Below are positions 1-7,307 of a DNA stretch of 12,790 bases, piece after piece; position 1 is the first letter of the stretch, and each line of letters starts with the position of its first letter. The translations under genes and the position numbers were made by a program. The DNA is from an uncultured Pseudoflavonifractor sp. (GTDB lineage: Bacteria; Bacillota; Clostridia; Oscillospirales; Oscillospiraceae). The notes under the pieces are model-generated. The model made no database searches. It saw only the letters and a list, made by a program, of their open reading frames with translations, and was not told where the DNA came from. The stretch is from assembly GCA_947565875.1 (NCBI GenBank), contig CANOHR010000015.1, positions 1-12,790 on the forward strand. The letters are read 5' to 3'.

Positions 1-473
1 GTCAGACTCAGGAGTTTGTCGTAGAGCCAGCATTGATGCGTAGTCTTATTGATGGTGAGACCGTTGACGCTCAGCATCTCCCCTTCCTCCCGCTCTCCCC
101 CGTTGTAGCGGGTATACCGTCTCAGCTGAGCCTTGACCCTGGCCACCAACTCCAGGGGACTGAAGGGCTTGGTCATATAATCATCAGCCCCCACCGTAAG
201 CCCGGTGATCTTATCGCTGTCCCCTGTCTTGGCCGTAAGCATCAGGATGGGAAACTGCCACCTGCGGCGGATCTCCGCGCAAAGGCTGAGCCCCGAAATA
301 TCCGGCAGCATCACGTCCAGCACCGCCAGGTCGATCTTTTCCTTCTCCAGCACCGCCAGAGCCTCCGCCCCATTCCCGCAGGGAAAAACCTGAAATCCCT
401 CCCCCCGCAGATAGACCGTCACCAGATCCGCGATCTCAGGCTCATCGTCCACCACCAGGATCCTGTTTTCCAT
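1..473 (-). CDS. VanR-like OmpR-family response regulator (partial, 3' end outside window)
   Basis: This is the receiver half and the beginning of the winged-helix DNA-binding domain of a two-component response regulator; 157 codons are visible before the left edge. The protein starts MENRILVVDDEPEIADLV. The acidic pocket is D9/D10, the phospho-acceptor is D53 (LAVLDVMLP), the switch threonine is T80 (MLTAK) and the conserved lysine is K102 (TKPFSPLELVARVKAQLRR). The receiver sequence and the KITGL..GADDY segment closely resemble VanR-type regulators. Such VanR homologues are common in clostridia and do not by themselves imply glycopeptide resistance. An AGGAGG ribosome binding site at 482-487 lies 8 bases before ATG 473, and a near-consensus promoter precedes it. 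A partner histidine kinase would be expected just beyond position 1 (inference). The family assignment is secure; the signal and target genes cannot be seen. Confidence 0.93.
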   Translation of the reverse strand, partial: MENRILVVDDEPEIADLVTVYLRGEGFQVFPCGNGAEALAVLEKEKIDLAVLDVMLPDISGLSLCAEIRRRWQFPILMLTAKTGDSDKITGLTVGADDYMTKPFSPLELVARVKAQLRRYTRYNGGEREEGEMLSVNGLTINKTTHQCWLYDKLLSL

Positions 474-502
474 TTTCCCCGCCTCCTTGTATCTTACTAT
501 CT

Positions 503-532
503 ATTATAAGTAGGCGCCCGCCCCCTCGTCAA
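503..532 (-). promoter_or_regulatory. Sigma-A-type promoter of the response regulator gene
   Basis: Reading the minus strand, TTGACG (527-532) and a perfect TATAAT (503-508) are separated by 18 bases. Transcription would start near 496, giving a leader of about 22 bases that contains the AGGAGG site. The regulator is therefore probably transcribed independently of the secA-pgeF-lipoprotein cluster that ends at 561. No clear T-tailed terminator is visible between 533 and 560. Confidence 0.75.
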
Positions 533-560
533 GCGGAGGCGGAACGTTGTCAGAAAATCT

Positions 561-2093
561 TCAGGAATGGTGTAGGCGCCAATTTTCAAACCCGGCAAAC
601 ACATTTCGCTGGGTGGGCCTCATCCCAGACGCCTGCCCCCACTGAGTCAAAAGCGAACCGTTCTTAAAGCAAAGCGGAACAATAGGCATAAGCTCAGCCA
701 CTCTGCCGCAAAGGTTTACAAGTGTAGTCTCCCTTTCTTCTCCCCCGGCGCTCCGGTATTGTTCCATCCACTCCCAACACTCTCTATCAGCAAAACCCAT
801 GTAGTTAAGGGCTCCCTCACGCCCCAGCAGAGGCTCCAGGTCAAAGTCAGCACGCAACGTCGTCTCCCCCAAATAGAGGTCAAATTCCTTTTTCTCCAGC
901 GCCGTTATAAAGTCCTCCCACGCCAGCCTGTCCAGCGCGACCCGGAGCCCCAGTTCCTCCAGCGCTCCGGCTACCGCCTCCGCCACCGCCGTCTTAAACG
1001 TATTATCCTGGTTGACCACCATACGCAGTTCCAGGGTCTCCCGCTGCCGGGTCAGCTTCCCCTCCTCATCTGCCACCCAGCCCGATTCCTCCAAAATACC
1101 CTGTGCCCGGTCCATGTCCCTCTGCCAGCGGCTTGCCAAGGATGAGTCATAACCCGGCAGCGCCGGATGGATCGGGATCGCGGTAGCGGCGGCGTGTCCT
1201 GCCAGATACCGCTGCGCGATCTCCTCCCGGTCCAGGGCCAGGGCAATGGCCTGCCGGACCTCCTGTTCCCGGCAGGGGCCGACGGATAAATTGCAGCCTA
1301 TATATAATAAGGTAGTGGTAGGATAATCAATGGTCTCCAGCCGCCCGGAGTATCCCAGCGCATTGGTCCCCGTCAGGTCGGTATCCACCAAAAAGATCTC
1401 CTGGGCATCAAAGGCATAGATCAGGTCGTCTCCTCCCCTCACCGTTCGAAGGGGAATGACCGGTACAGGGACCTGCGCCCCCTCCCGGGCCACAAGGCAC
1501 AGTTCCTCTTCCTCCAAAAGGACATAGGTCCCCGTCCCCAGGGGACGCAGGGGATCTTCCCCCTCTTTTATGATTGGAGTATCCAGCAAAGTAGGCAACG
1601 CGCCGTTGGGCCTCCGCAAGGTGACTACAACCGTCTCTCCTTCTGTCCCAATGCTTTGCGCATCTGAAAACCGGCCTCCATACCGGTCGCTGCGGCGGGC
1701 CAGTTCCAGGGAGTTGGCCACCTCCCCGGCGGTCATCGTGGTCCCGTCTGAAAACGTAGCTGCTGTCAGGCGGAAGGTCCAGGTCAGGCCGTCCGGACTG
1801 ACCGTATAGCTTTCACACAGGTCTTCCTCCGCCTGAAAATCCCGCCCCACGGAAAAGAGCCCCCGATACAGCAGGGGAGCCAACGTCAGGTTCAGCCGGT
1901 TAGTCCCGGTAATGGGGTGAAATCCCGCCTCCGGATCACAGGGCAGCACAAACTCCACCTCCCTCTCCTCCTTCGCCGAAACCGGGGAGGAGGAGGGAGG
2001 TGAGGTGGGCGAAGATTCCCCCTTCGGCCCGGAACACCCGCTCAGGACCAGAGCCCCCACCAGGGCCAGAGCCATCCAACGCTTTTGTCTCAT
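561..2093 (-). CDS. Peptide/nickel-type ABC transporter substrate-binding lipoprotein (SBP family 5), orphan
   Basis: A 510-residue exported lipoprotein of the DppA/OppA (SBP_bac_5) family, expected to bind peptides or a similar ligand outside the membrane. The N-terminus is a lipoprotein signal: MRQKR, a hydrophobic stretch, then the lipobox LSGC with the lipidated Cys at residue 20. A Ser/Pro/Glu-rich linker runs to about residue 45. Family hallmarks follow: LAPLLYRGLF (about 71-80), SPDGLTWTFRL (99-109), FSDGTTMTAGEVANSLE (114-130), VRQAIALALDREEIAQ and the later ILEESGW. The start codon is 10 bases after the pgeF stop, and its GTGAGGA ribosome binding site overlaps that stop, suggesting translational coupling. 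No permease or ATPase genes lie beside it, so its transporter partner, if any, is elsewhere; a sensory or scavenging role is also possible. The family call is firm, the ligand unknown. Confidence 0.88.
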   Translation of the reverse strand: MRQKRWMALALVGALVLSGCSGPKGESSPTSPPSSSPVSAKEEREVEFVLPCDPEAGFHPITGTNRLNLTLAPLLYRGLFSVGRDFQAEEDLCESYTVSPDGLTWTFRLTAATFSDGTTMTAGEVANSLELARRSDRYGGRFSDAQSIGTEGETVVVTLRRPNGALPTLLDTPIIKEGEDPLRPLGTGTYVLLEEEELCLVAREGAQVPVPVIPLRTVRGGDDLIYAFDAQEIFLVDTDLTGTNALGYSGRLETIDYPTTTLLYIGCNLSVGPCREQEVRQAIALALDREEIAQRYLAGHAAATAIPIHPALPGYDSSLASRWQRDMDRAQGILEESGWVADEEGKLTRQRETLELRMVVNQDNTFKTAVAEAVAGALEELGLRVALDRLAWEDFITALEKKEFDLYLGETTLRADFDLEPLLGREGALNYMGFADRECWEWMEQYRSAGGEERETTLVNLCGRVAELMPIVPLCFKNGSLLTQWGQASGMRPTQRNVFAGFENWRLHHS

Positions 2094-2103
2094 GATCCAT
2101 TCC

Positions 2104-2913
2104 TCACTTTAAACAGATCAGGGCCGCCTGACTGCCCCGCTCTCCTTTTGTATATCGGTGGGACCAATAGGTCTTTGGATCACAAAGAGTACATTCCGAA
2201 GATATGTCTATGTTTGTAGTCAAAACTCCAGACCGCTTCAACCACAGGTTGTTCAGCCCTTTTAGGTCCACTTTGCATTTTCCGGCGTCCTCCGAGCCAA
2301 TGTAGGGAAGGGCTTCCTCTCCCAGCGTCTTTTTCATTGCCTCCGGGACCTCCGGCCCTGTCTCAAAGCAGCACCGGGAGATCCCCGGCCCAATGGCAGC
2401 CAGAATGTTCTCCTCCCGACAGCCATAGTCCCGGACCATGGCCTCCACTGCCCGGGCCGCGATCCCCAGTGCGGTCCCCCGCCACCCGGCATGGACCGCA
2501 GCCGCCACCTTCCGTTCCGGATCGCAAAGCAGAATGGTAAGGCAGTCCGCTCCAAATACCACCAGAGTGAGCCCCGGCTCATCGGTAATAAGGCCGTCGG
2601 CGTCGTAGTCCACCTTACGCTCCAGTCCCGTCCCCCCGTCGGCCAAAGTCACCTTCCTAACTTCCGCCTGATGGACCTGTCCGGAAAAGACCAACTTTCC
2701 CATCTCCACTCCCAAGGCTTCGCAGACCCGGCGGTAATTCTCCCGCACCTTGGCAGGATCGTCTCCCCGGTTCATTCCCAAATTCAAAGAGGCATAGATC
2801 CCCCCGGACACGCCTCCCAGCCGGGTGGTAAAGCCATGGGCCACTCCAGCCTCCGCCATCCGGGGCGATACCCGCAGAGGGACCCCCTTTATGACTCGTT
2901 TCTCCAATTCCAT
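2104..2913 (-). CDS. pgeF: PgeF/YfiH family (laccase-domain, LACC1-like) protein, peptidoglycan editing factor
   Basis: A 269-residue cytoplasmic protein of the YfiH/DUF152 family. E. coli PgeF helps keep L-Ser out of the peptidoglycan stem peptide, and other members act on purine nucleosides (adenosine/inosine phosphorolysis or deamination). Which activity applies here cannot be read from sequence. The metal-binding triad is intact: H81 in GQVHQAEV, C124 in GADCLTILL and H141 in AAVHAGWRGT. Also present are the N-terminal GFTTRLGGVSGG, a SLNLG segment and GPGISRCCFE. Length is normal for the family. ATG 2913 is supported by AGGAGG at 2921-2926, 7 bases upstream. It lies 60 bases after secA, with a terminator hairpin in between and no obvious promoter of its own, so it may be expressed by read-through from secA at reduced level. 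The lipoprotein gene follows 10 bases downstream. Confidence 0.93.
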   Translation of the reverse strand: MELEKRVIKGVPLRVSPRMAEAGVAHGFTTRLGGVSGGIYASLNLGMNRGDDPAKVRENYRRVCEALGVEMGKLVFSGQVHQAEVRKVTLADGGTGLERKVDYDADGLITDEPGLTLVVFGADCLTILLCDPERKVAAAVHAGWRGTALGIAARAVEAMVRDYGCREENILAAIGPGISRCCFETGPEVPEAMKKTLGEEALPYIGSEDAGKCKVDLKGLNNLWLKRSGVLTTNIDISSECTLCDPKTYWSHRYTKGERGSQAALICLK

Positions 2914-2927
2914 AGCCGGTCCTCCTC

Positions 2928-2967
2928 AAAAAACGAGGCCCTCACCGCCCTATCCGGCGGCGAGGGC
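2928..2967 (-). terminator. Intrinsic terminator after secA (secA-pgeF intercistronic)
   Basis: On the minus-strand RNA a 12-bp stem forms from 2956-2967 and 2938-2949 with a 6-base loop. It includes one G-U wobble (an A/C mismatch on the other strand, so the structure is best on the secA transcript). Four bases later comes a run of six U (2933-2928). The pgeF ribosome binding site begins immediately after the U run. Confidence 0.75.
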
Positions 2968-2973
2968 TTTGTT

Positions 2974-5736
2974 TTACATATCCTCTTCGCTGTGATACTC
3001 TTTGCAGGTACACTTCTTCCACTTTTTCCCGCTGCCACAGGGGCAGGGGTCGTTCCGGCCGATCTTGATCCCTTTGCGGACAACAGGCCGTTTCTGTACG
3101 GTGCCGTCGTTTCCTCCCGAGGTTCCGGTGACCTTAGCCACCCGTTCCCGCTTTACCTCGCCCTGAGGTTGGACACGGGCCAGGAAGATCCGGCGCACGG
3201 TCTCCTCCTGAATGGCGGAGACCATCTCCTCAAACATATCGTAGCCTTCCCGCTTATATTCCACGATGGGGTCATTCTGACCATAGGCCCGAAGCCCAAT
3301 GCCCTGGCGAAGCTCAGTCATGGCGTCGATGTGGTCCATCCAGTATTCGTCCACTGCCCGGAGCATCATCACCCGCTCCAGTTCCCGCATGAGAGGAGAG
3401 CCCAGATCCCGTTCCTTAGCGGCGTAGATACTCTCTGCCCGCTGGGTAAGCTGGTCTACCAATTCCTCAGCACTGTAGCGGGAAAGTTCCTCGTCGGTAT
3501 ACTTAAGATCGTCCGGAGCCAGGAATACCCCCCGAAAATGCTCGGTGGCCTCCCGCCACCCCTCGGCGTCTAGATGGTCATGCTCTCCAATATGGCCCCG
3601 GACCGCGTTTTCGATCCCTGCGTGGAGCATTTTCTGGATGCTCTGCTGAATGTCCTCTCCGTCCAGTACCTGGCGGCGCTGCTTGTAGATGACCTCACGC
3701 TGGACGTTCATCACGTCGTCGTACTCCAGGGTGTTCTTCCGGGTCTGGAAGTTCCGGGACTCCACCTGCCGCTGGGCATTCTCAATGGCGTTGGTCAGCA
3801 TCTTCTGCTCAATGGGGGTATCCTCGTCCACCCCCAGCTTATCCATCATGCCCATGACCCGTTCGGAGCCAAACAGCCGCATGATATCATCTTCCAGAGA
3901 GAGGAAAAACCGGGTCTCGCCGGGGTCGCCCTGACGGCCGGCACGGCCCCGGAGCTGGTTGTCGATCCGGCGGGACTCGTGGCGCTCGGTGCCTACAATA
4001 AAAAGCCCCCCCGCCTGACGGACCTTTTCCGCCTCCGGCTTGATCTCCTCCTTATATTTGGCCTCAGCCTCCTGGAATGCCTTCCGGGCGGCGATGATCT
4101 CCTCGTCGTCGGTATCGGCAAAGCCGGTAGCCTCGGCAATCAGCTCGTCAGACATCCCTTGCTTGCGAAGGTCCGCCTTTGCCAGGAATTCGGCGTTGCC
4201 TCCCAGCATGATATCGGTACCACGGCCGGCCATATTGGTGGCTACAGTGACGGCTCCGTATTTGCCCGCCTGAGCCACGATCTCCGCTTCCTTCTCATGG
4301 TTCTTGGCGTTCAGAACATTGTGCTTGATCCCTTGCCGCTTCAGAAGTTCAGACAGGATCTCCGACTTCTCGATGGAGATGGTACCCACCAGCACCGGCT
4401 GTCCCTTGGCGTGGCACTCCTGGATCTGGCGGATCACCGCCCGGAACTTTCCTGCCTCGGTCTTATAGACCACATCGTCGTGGTCCTCTCTGGCAATGGG
4501 CCGGTTGGTGGGGATCTCCACCACGTCCAGGGCGTAGGTGCCGTTGAACTCATCCTCCTCGGTCATGGCGGTGCCCGTCATACCGGAGAGCTTTCCGTAC
4601 AGGCGGAAATAGTTCTGGAAGGTAATGGTGGCCAGGGTCTTGCTCTCCCGCTGGACGTCCACCCCCTCCTTGGCTTCAATAGCCTGGTGGAGGCCCTCGG
4701 AATACCGGCGGCCAAACATGAGCCGTCCGGTAAATTCGTCTACGATGATGATCTGGTTATCCTTCACCACGTAGTCGATGTCCCGCTTCATCAAACCCCT
4801 GGCCCGGATGGCCTGGTTAATATGGTGGGAGAGGGTAGAATTCTCCGGGTCGGAGAGATTTTCAATGTTAAAAGCCTGCTCCGCCTTTGCAACGCCCTTG
4901 GCCGTCAGGGTCACTGTCTTGGCTTTTTCATCCACGATATAGTCCGCGTCAATGTCGGGATCCTCTTCCTCCTTGGAATCGGTCTTGGCATAGCGCTGAC
5001 ATTTGAGTCCCGCGGCAAAGTGGTCCACGATCTGGTAGAGCTGGGTGGACTGGTCCCCCTGGCCCGAAATAATGAGGGGGGTCCGGGCCTCGTCGATCAA
5101 AATGGAGTCCACCTCGTCCACAATGGCAAAGGCGTGGCCCCGCTGGACCAGTTCCTGGGCGTATATGGCCATATTGTCCCGAAGATAATCAAAGCCAAAC
5201 TCATTGTTTGTGCCGTAAGTGATATCGGCGGCATAGGAGCCCTTCCGGTCCCTGGGCTCCACATCATGGATCACAAGGCCCACCGTAAGGCCCAGGAATC
5301 GGTAGAGCTTTCCCATCCATTCCGAGTCACGCTTGGCCAGGTAGTCATTCACCGTGACGATGTGGACCCCCTCCCCGGTCAGGGCGTTGAGGTAAGCGGG
5401 AAGGGTAGCCACCAGGGTCTTTCCTTCACCGGTGCGCATCTCAGCGATCCGCCCCTGATGGAGGATGATACCGCCAATGAGCTGCACCCGGTAAGGCCGC
5501 AGGCCCAGCACCCGCCAGGAGGCTTCCCGGCAGACGGCAAAGGCCTCGGGCAGAATATCGTCCAGAGTCTCCCCGTTTTTCAGCCGCTCTTTAAATTCCG
5601 GGGTCTTGGCCTGAAGCTGCTGGTCGGTAAGGGCCTTGTAGGGCTCCTCCAGCGCCTCGATCTTCTTTACAATAGGCTCCAGCGCCCGGACTTCCTTCTC
5701 CGAGGTGGTGCCGAACAGCTTTTTAAAAAATCCCAT
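2974..5736 (-). CDS. secA: Preprotein translocase ATPase SecA
   Basis: The ATP-driven motor of the Sec pathway, pushing unfolded preproteins through SecYEG at the inner face of the membrane. From ATG 5736 it is 920 residues (MGFFKKLFG...), matching usual SecA N-termini; an in-frame upstream ATG at 5799 lies within the promoter region and is rejected. Visible landmarks: Walker A RTGEGKTL (101-108, K106), the DEAD-type box DEVD (207-210), LIDEARTPLIISG, the preprotein-binding segment, FTGRLMFGRRYSEGLHQAIEAKEG, VGTISIEKSE, ATNMAGRGTDI, GTERHESRRIDNQLRGRAGRQGD, and a C-terminal linker with a SEC-C zinc motif. The zinc motif reads CPCGSGKKWKKCTC, so the fourth ligand appears one residue later than in the usual C-[HC] ending. 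Ribosome binding site: AGGAAAGGTG. It leads the secA-pgeF-lipoprotein cluster and has its own promoter after the malY-like gene's terminator. Confidence 0.98.
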   Translation of the reverse strand: MGFFKKLFGTTSEKEVRALEPIVKKIEALEEPYKALTDQQLQAKTPEFKERLKNGETLDDILPEAFAVCREASWRVLGLRPYRVQLIGGIILHQGRIAEMRTGEGKTLVATLPAYLNALTGEGVHIVTVNDYLAKRDSEWMGKLYRFLGLTVGLVIHDVEPRDRKGSYAADITYGTNNEFGFDYLRDNMAIYAQELVQRGHAFAIVDEVDSILIDEARTPLIISGQGDQSTQLYQIVDHFAAGLKCQRYAKTDSKEEEDPDIDADYIVDEKAKTVTLTAKGVAKAEQAFNIENLSDPENSTLSHHINQAIRARGLMKRDIDYVVKDNQIIIVDEFTGRLMFGRRYSEGLHQAIEAKEGVDVQRESKTLATITFQNYFRLYGKLSGMTGTAMTEEDEFNGTYALDVVEIPTNRPIAREDHDDVVYKTEAGKFRAVIRQIQECHAKGQPVLVGTISIEKSEILSELLKRQGIKHNVLNAKNHEKEAEIVAQAGKYGAVTVATNMAGRGTDIMLGGNAEFLAKADLRKQGMSDELIAEATGFADTDDEEIIAARKAFQEAEAKYKEEIKPEAEKVRQAGGLFIVGTERHESRRIDNQLRGRAGRQGDPGETRFFLSLEDDIMRLFGSERVMGMMDKLGVDEDTPIEQKMLTNAIENAQRQVESRNFQTRKNTLEYDDVMNVQREVIYKQRRQVLDGEDIQQSIQKMLHAGIENAVRGHIGEHDHLDAEGWREATEHFRGVFLAPDDLKYTDEELSRYSAEELVDQLTQRAESIYAAKERDLGSPLMRELERVMMLRAVDEYWMDHIDAMTELRQGIGLRAYGQNDPIVEYKREGYDMFEEMVSAIQEETVRRIFLARVQPQGEVKRERVAKVTGTSGGNDGTVQKRPVVRKGIKIGRNDPCPCGSGKKWKKCTCKEYHSEEDM

Positions 5737-5782
5737 ATCTGATTCACCTTTCCTCTGTGCGGTGATACTCGCAATACAACAA

Positions 5783-5816
5783 AATATAGTATACCACACT
5801 TTGCCCTGAGAAAAAA
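5783..5816 (-). promoter_or_regulatory. Probable secA promoter
   Basis: On the minus strand, TATACT (5788-5793) is directly preceded by TGG (5794-5796), an extended -10 element. An overlapping alternative is TTCTCA (5807-5812), 18 bases, TATATT (5783-5788). The T-rich stretch 5811-5816 is shared with the tail of the upstream terminator. The exact start site cannot be decided by eye. Confidence 0.55.
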
Positions 5817-5870
5817 GAAGAATTTGTAAACAGTAAGGGGGACGGCCTTCAAGACCGTCCCCCTTACTGT
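5811..5870 (-). terminator. Intrinsic terminator of the malY-like gene
   Basis: A perfect 16-bp inverted repeat (5830-5845 with 5855-5870, 9-base loop) begins at the last base of the aminotransferase stop codon. On the minus strand it is followed by a U-rich tail ending in a run of six T at 5816-5811. It separates the gene from secA. Confidence 0.88.
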
Positions 5871-7087
5871 TATTTCACCTGAAAAACGTAACGGTCCAAC
5901 CGCTCAAAGGCCTCCTGGATCCGGCTTTTGGGGGAGGCCAGATTCATACGGATATGGCAGGGGCCCTGGAACCCCCGGCCATCCTGCCAGGCCACCCCCA
6001 CGTTCCAGCCTGCCTTTAGCAGTTCATCCAGGCTTTTCCCCCGGCTTTCGCACCAGGCGGTACAATCCAAAAAGATCATGTAGGTTCCCTGGGGCATGGA
6101 AACCTCCACCCCCGGATAGTTTTCCCGGATATGTTCCACCGCGTACCGGGCGTTCCCCTCCAACACCTGGAGAAGTTCCCCCGTCCACTCCTCCCCCGCC
6201 GGGGTATAGGCCCCCAGCAGGGCGTGCATGGACAGTACATTCATCTCATTATAGTGGGTAGCCTCCCCTCTGGCCGTCACCCGGTCCCGGAGGTATTTGT
6301 TATATATAATGTGGTAAGCACCCACAAGTCCCGCCAGGTTAAAGGTCTTGGAAGGAGCGTAGGCCGCCATGGTATGCTCCCTGGCCCAGTGGCTCACCAT
6401 CTGAGTAGGAACGTGCCGGTGTCCGGAATAGATAAGGTCCGCCCAGATCTCATCGGAGATCACATAGCAGTCGTTGGCGGCATAGACCTCCATGGCCTTC
6501 TCCAGTTCCCACCGTTCCCACACCCGGCCCGTGGGGTTGTGGGGGGAACAGAAAATTGCCAGATGGATGTGGTGTTCCTTCAATTTGGCGTCCATATCAG
6601 CGTAATCCATCCGCCATACGCCCCCCTCGTCCCGCTTCAGAGGGCTGTATACCGACTGTCGCCCCAAGCCCTCCACGTCGGAGGCAAAGCCCACATAGGT
6701 AGGGCTGTGGAGCAAAATACAGTCTCCGGGCGCGGAGAGGGTCTCCACCGCGCTGGTCACCAGGCCGTGGACCCCATTTTCATAGCCGATATGCTCCCGC
6801 ATAAGGCCCTTATGGCCGTTTCTTCTGCTTTGCCAGTCCATAATGGCCCCATAATATTCCTCCCGGGGCATAAAATATCCGAAAAGGGGATGCCCGGCCC
6901 GGCGGACAATGGCCTCCGTCACGGCGGGGCAGGTTGCAAAATTCATGTCTGCCACCCACATGGGGATGGGATCAAAACCCTCCTTGGGGGCCTCCGGTTC
7001 ATTGCCCCAGTGGACCTTTCCAATGTTGTCCAGGGCCAGAGCGTCCATCCCCCGGCGGTCGATGATGGATGTAAAATCGTATTTCAT
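5870..7087 (-). CDS. MalY/PatB family PLP-dependent C-S beta-lyase (class I/II aminotransferase fold)
   Basis: A 405-residue PLP enzyme of the MalY/PatB branch, which typically cleaves C-S bonds of cystathionine or cysteine conjugates, giving pyruvate, ammonia and a thiol. Members are often annotated as cystathionine beta-lyase or as an aminotransferase. Evidence: the N-terminal MKYDFTSIIDRRG and PMWVADMNF motif (about residues 42-50), SPHNPTGRVW with N184, SDEIWADLIYSG with D212 near the cofactor ring nitrogen, the Schiff-base lysine K247 in APSKTFNLAGL, and the C-terminal carboxylate-binding Arg in HIRMNLASP. Length fits the family (E. coli MalY is 390 residues). ATG 7087 is chosen because GGGGAGG at about 7094-7100 precedes it and the protein begins like its relatives; an in-frame start at 7144 would lie upstream of the promoter -10. 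It is monocistronic, with its own promoter and a strong terminator. The substrate is not determinable. Confidence 0.92.
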   Translation of the reverse strand: MKYDFTSIIDRRGMDALALDNIGKVHWGNEPEAPKEGFDPIPMWVADMNFATCPAVTEAIVRRAGHPLFGYFMPREEYYGAIMDWQSRRNGHKGLMREHIGYENGVHGLVTSAVETLSAPGDCILLHSPTYVGFASDVEGLGRQSVYSPLKRDEGGVWRMDYADMDAKLKEHHIHLAIFCSPHNPTGRVWERWELEKAMEVYAANDCYVISDEIWADLIYSGHRHVPTQMVSHWAREHTMAAYAPSKTFNLAGLVGAYHIIYNKYLRDRVTARGEATHYNEMNVLSMHALLGAYTPAGEEWTGELLQVLEGNARYAVEHIRENYPGVEVSMPQGTYMIFLDCTAWCESRGKSLDELLKAGWNVGVAWQDGRGFQGPCHIRMNLASPKSRIQEAFERLDRYVFQVK

Positions 7088-7114
7088 ATGTATGCCTCCC
7101 CTTCTCTTTTCTCC

Positions 7115-7144
7115 ATTATAGCTTGTCCCGCCGGAGGCCCGCAA
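7115..7144 (-). promoter_or_regulatory. Promoter of the malY-like gene
   Basis: On the minus strand TTGCGG (7139-7144) and a perfect TATAAT (7115-7120) are 18 bases apart, 28 bases or more before ATG 7087. It lies back-to-back with the candidate promoter of the plus-strand methyltransferase. Confidence 0.65.
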
Positions 7145-7155
7145 GAGGAATTTCC

Positions 7156-7184
7156 TTTACCCGCGCTCCTTTCCGTGGTAAACT
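7156..7184 (+). promoter_or_regulatory. Candidate promoter of the rRNA methyltransferase gene
   Basis: TTTACC (7156-7161), a 17-base spacer and TAAACT (7179-7184), with TGG just before the -10 (extended -10). The predicted leader is about 117 bases and contains the structured repeat at 7239-7288. The match is moderate, 4 of 6 in each hexamer. Confidence 0.5.
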
Positions 7185-7238
7185 GACAGCAGACAAGACC
7201 CGCTCCCTCCCCGCGGCCTCCGCCCTTTCTCGCGAAAG

Positions 7239-7288
7239 CCTGTCCGGTCCCGTACCGGCGGGCCGCCGTGGGCGGCGGCCCCTACAGG
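7239..7288. repeat. GC-rich structured element, possible REP-like intergenic repeat
   Basis: Outer arms CCTGT (7239-7243) and ACAGG (7284-7288) enclose two hairpins: CCGGT/ACCGG (7244-7248 with 7254-7258) and a perfect 9-bp stem GGGCCGCCG/CGGCGGCCC (7260-7268 with 7273-7281, 4-base loop). Together they can fold as a three-way junction. There is no T-tail on either side, so it is not a simple terminator. Read on the minus strand it has the look (GTAGGGGCCGCCG...) of short palindromic intergenic repeats I associate with Oscillospiraceae genomes. There is only one copy in this window, so repeat status is inference. Confidence 0.45.
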
Positions 7289-7307
7289 GATCTAAGGAGG
7301 TTTTCCC

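Noticed and set aside
1..473. VanR similarity taken as evidence of a vancomycin-resistance cluster
   Set aside because: VanR-type regulators are widespread in clostridia, and no ligase, dehydrogenase or dipeptidase gene is visible in the window.
2491..3573. A 360-codon plus-strand open frame spanning the pgeF-secA junction
   Set aside because: Antisense to two well-supported genes and across their terminator; low-complexity translation with no family features.
3574..5742. A 722-codon open frame on the plus strand, antisense to secA
   Set aside because: It lies wholly opposite a clearly real SecA and is explained by GC-rich third-position bias, which removes stop codons from the mirrored frame. 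The product shows no recognisable domain and has no convincing RBS.
6131..7186. A 351-codon plus-strand open frame opposite the malY-like gene
   Set aside because: Shadow of a PLP enzyme with conserved active-site residues; no RBS or domain support.
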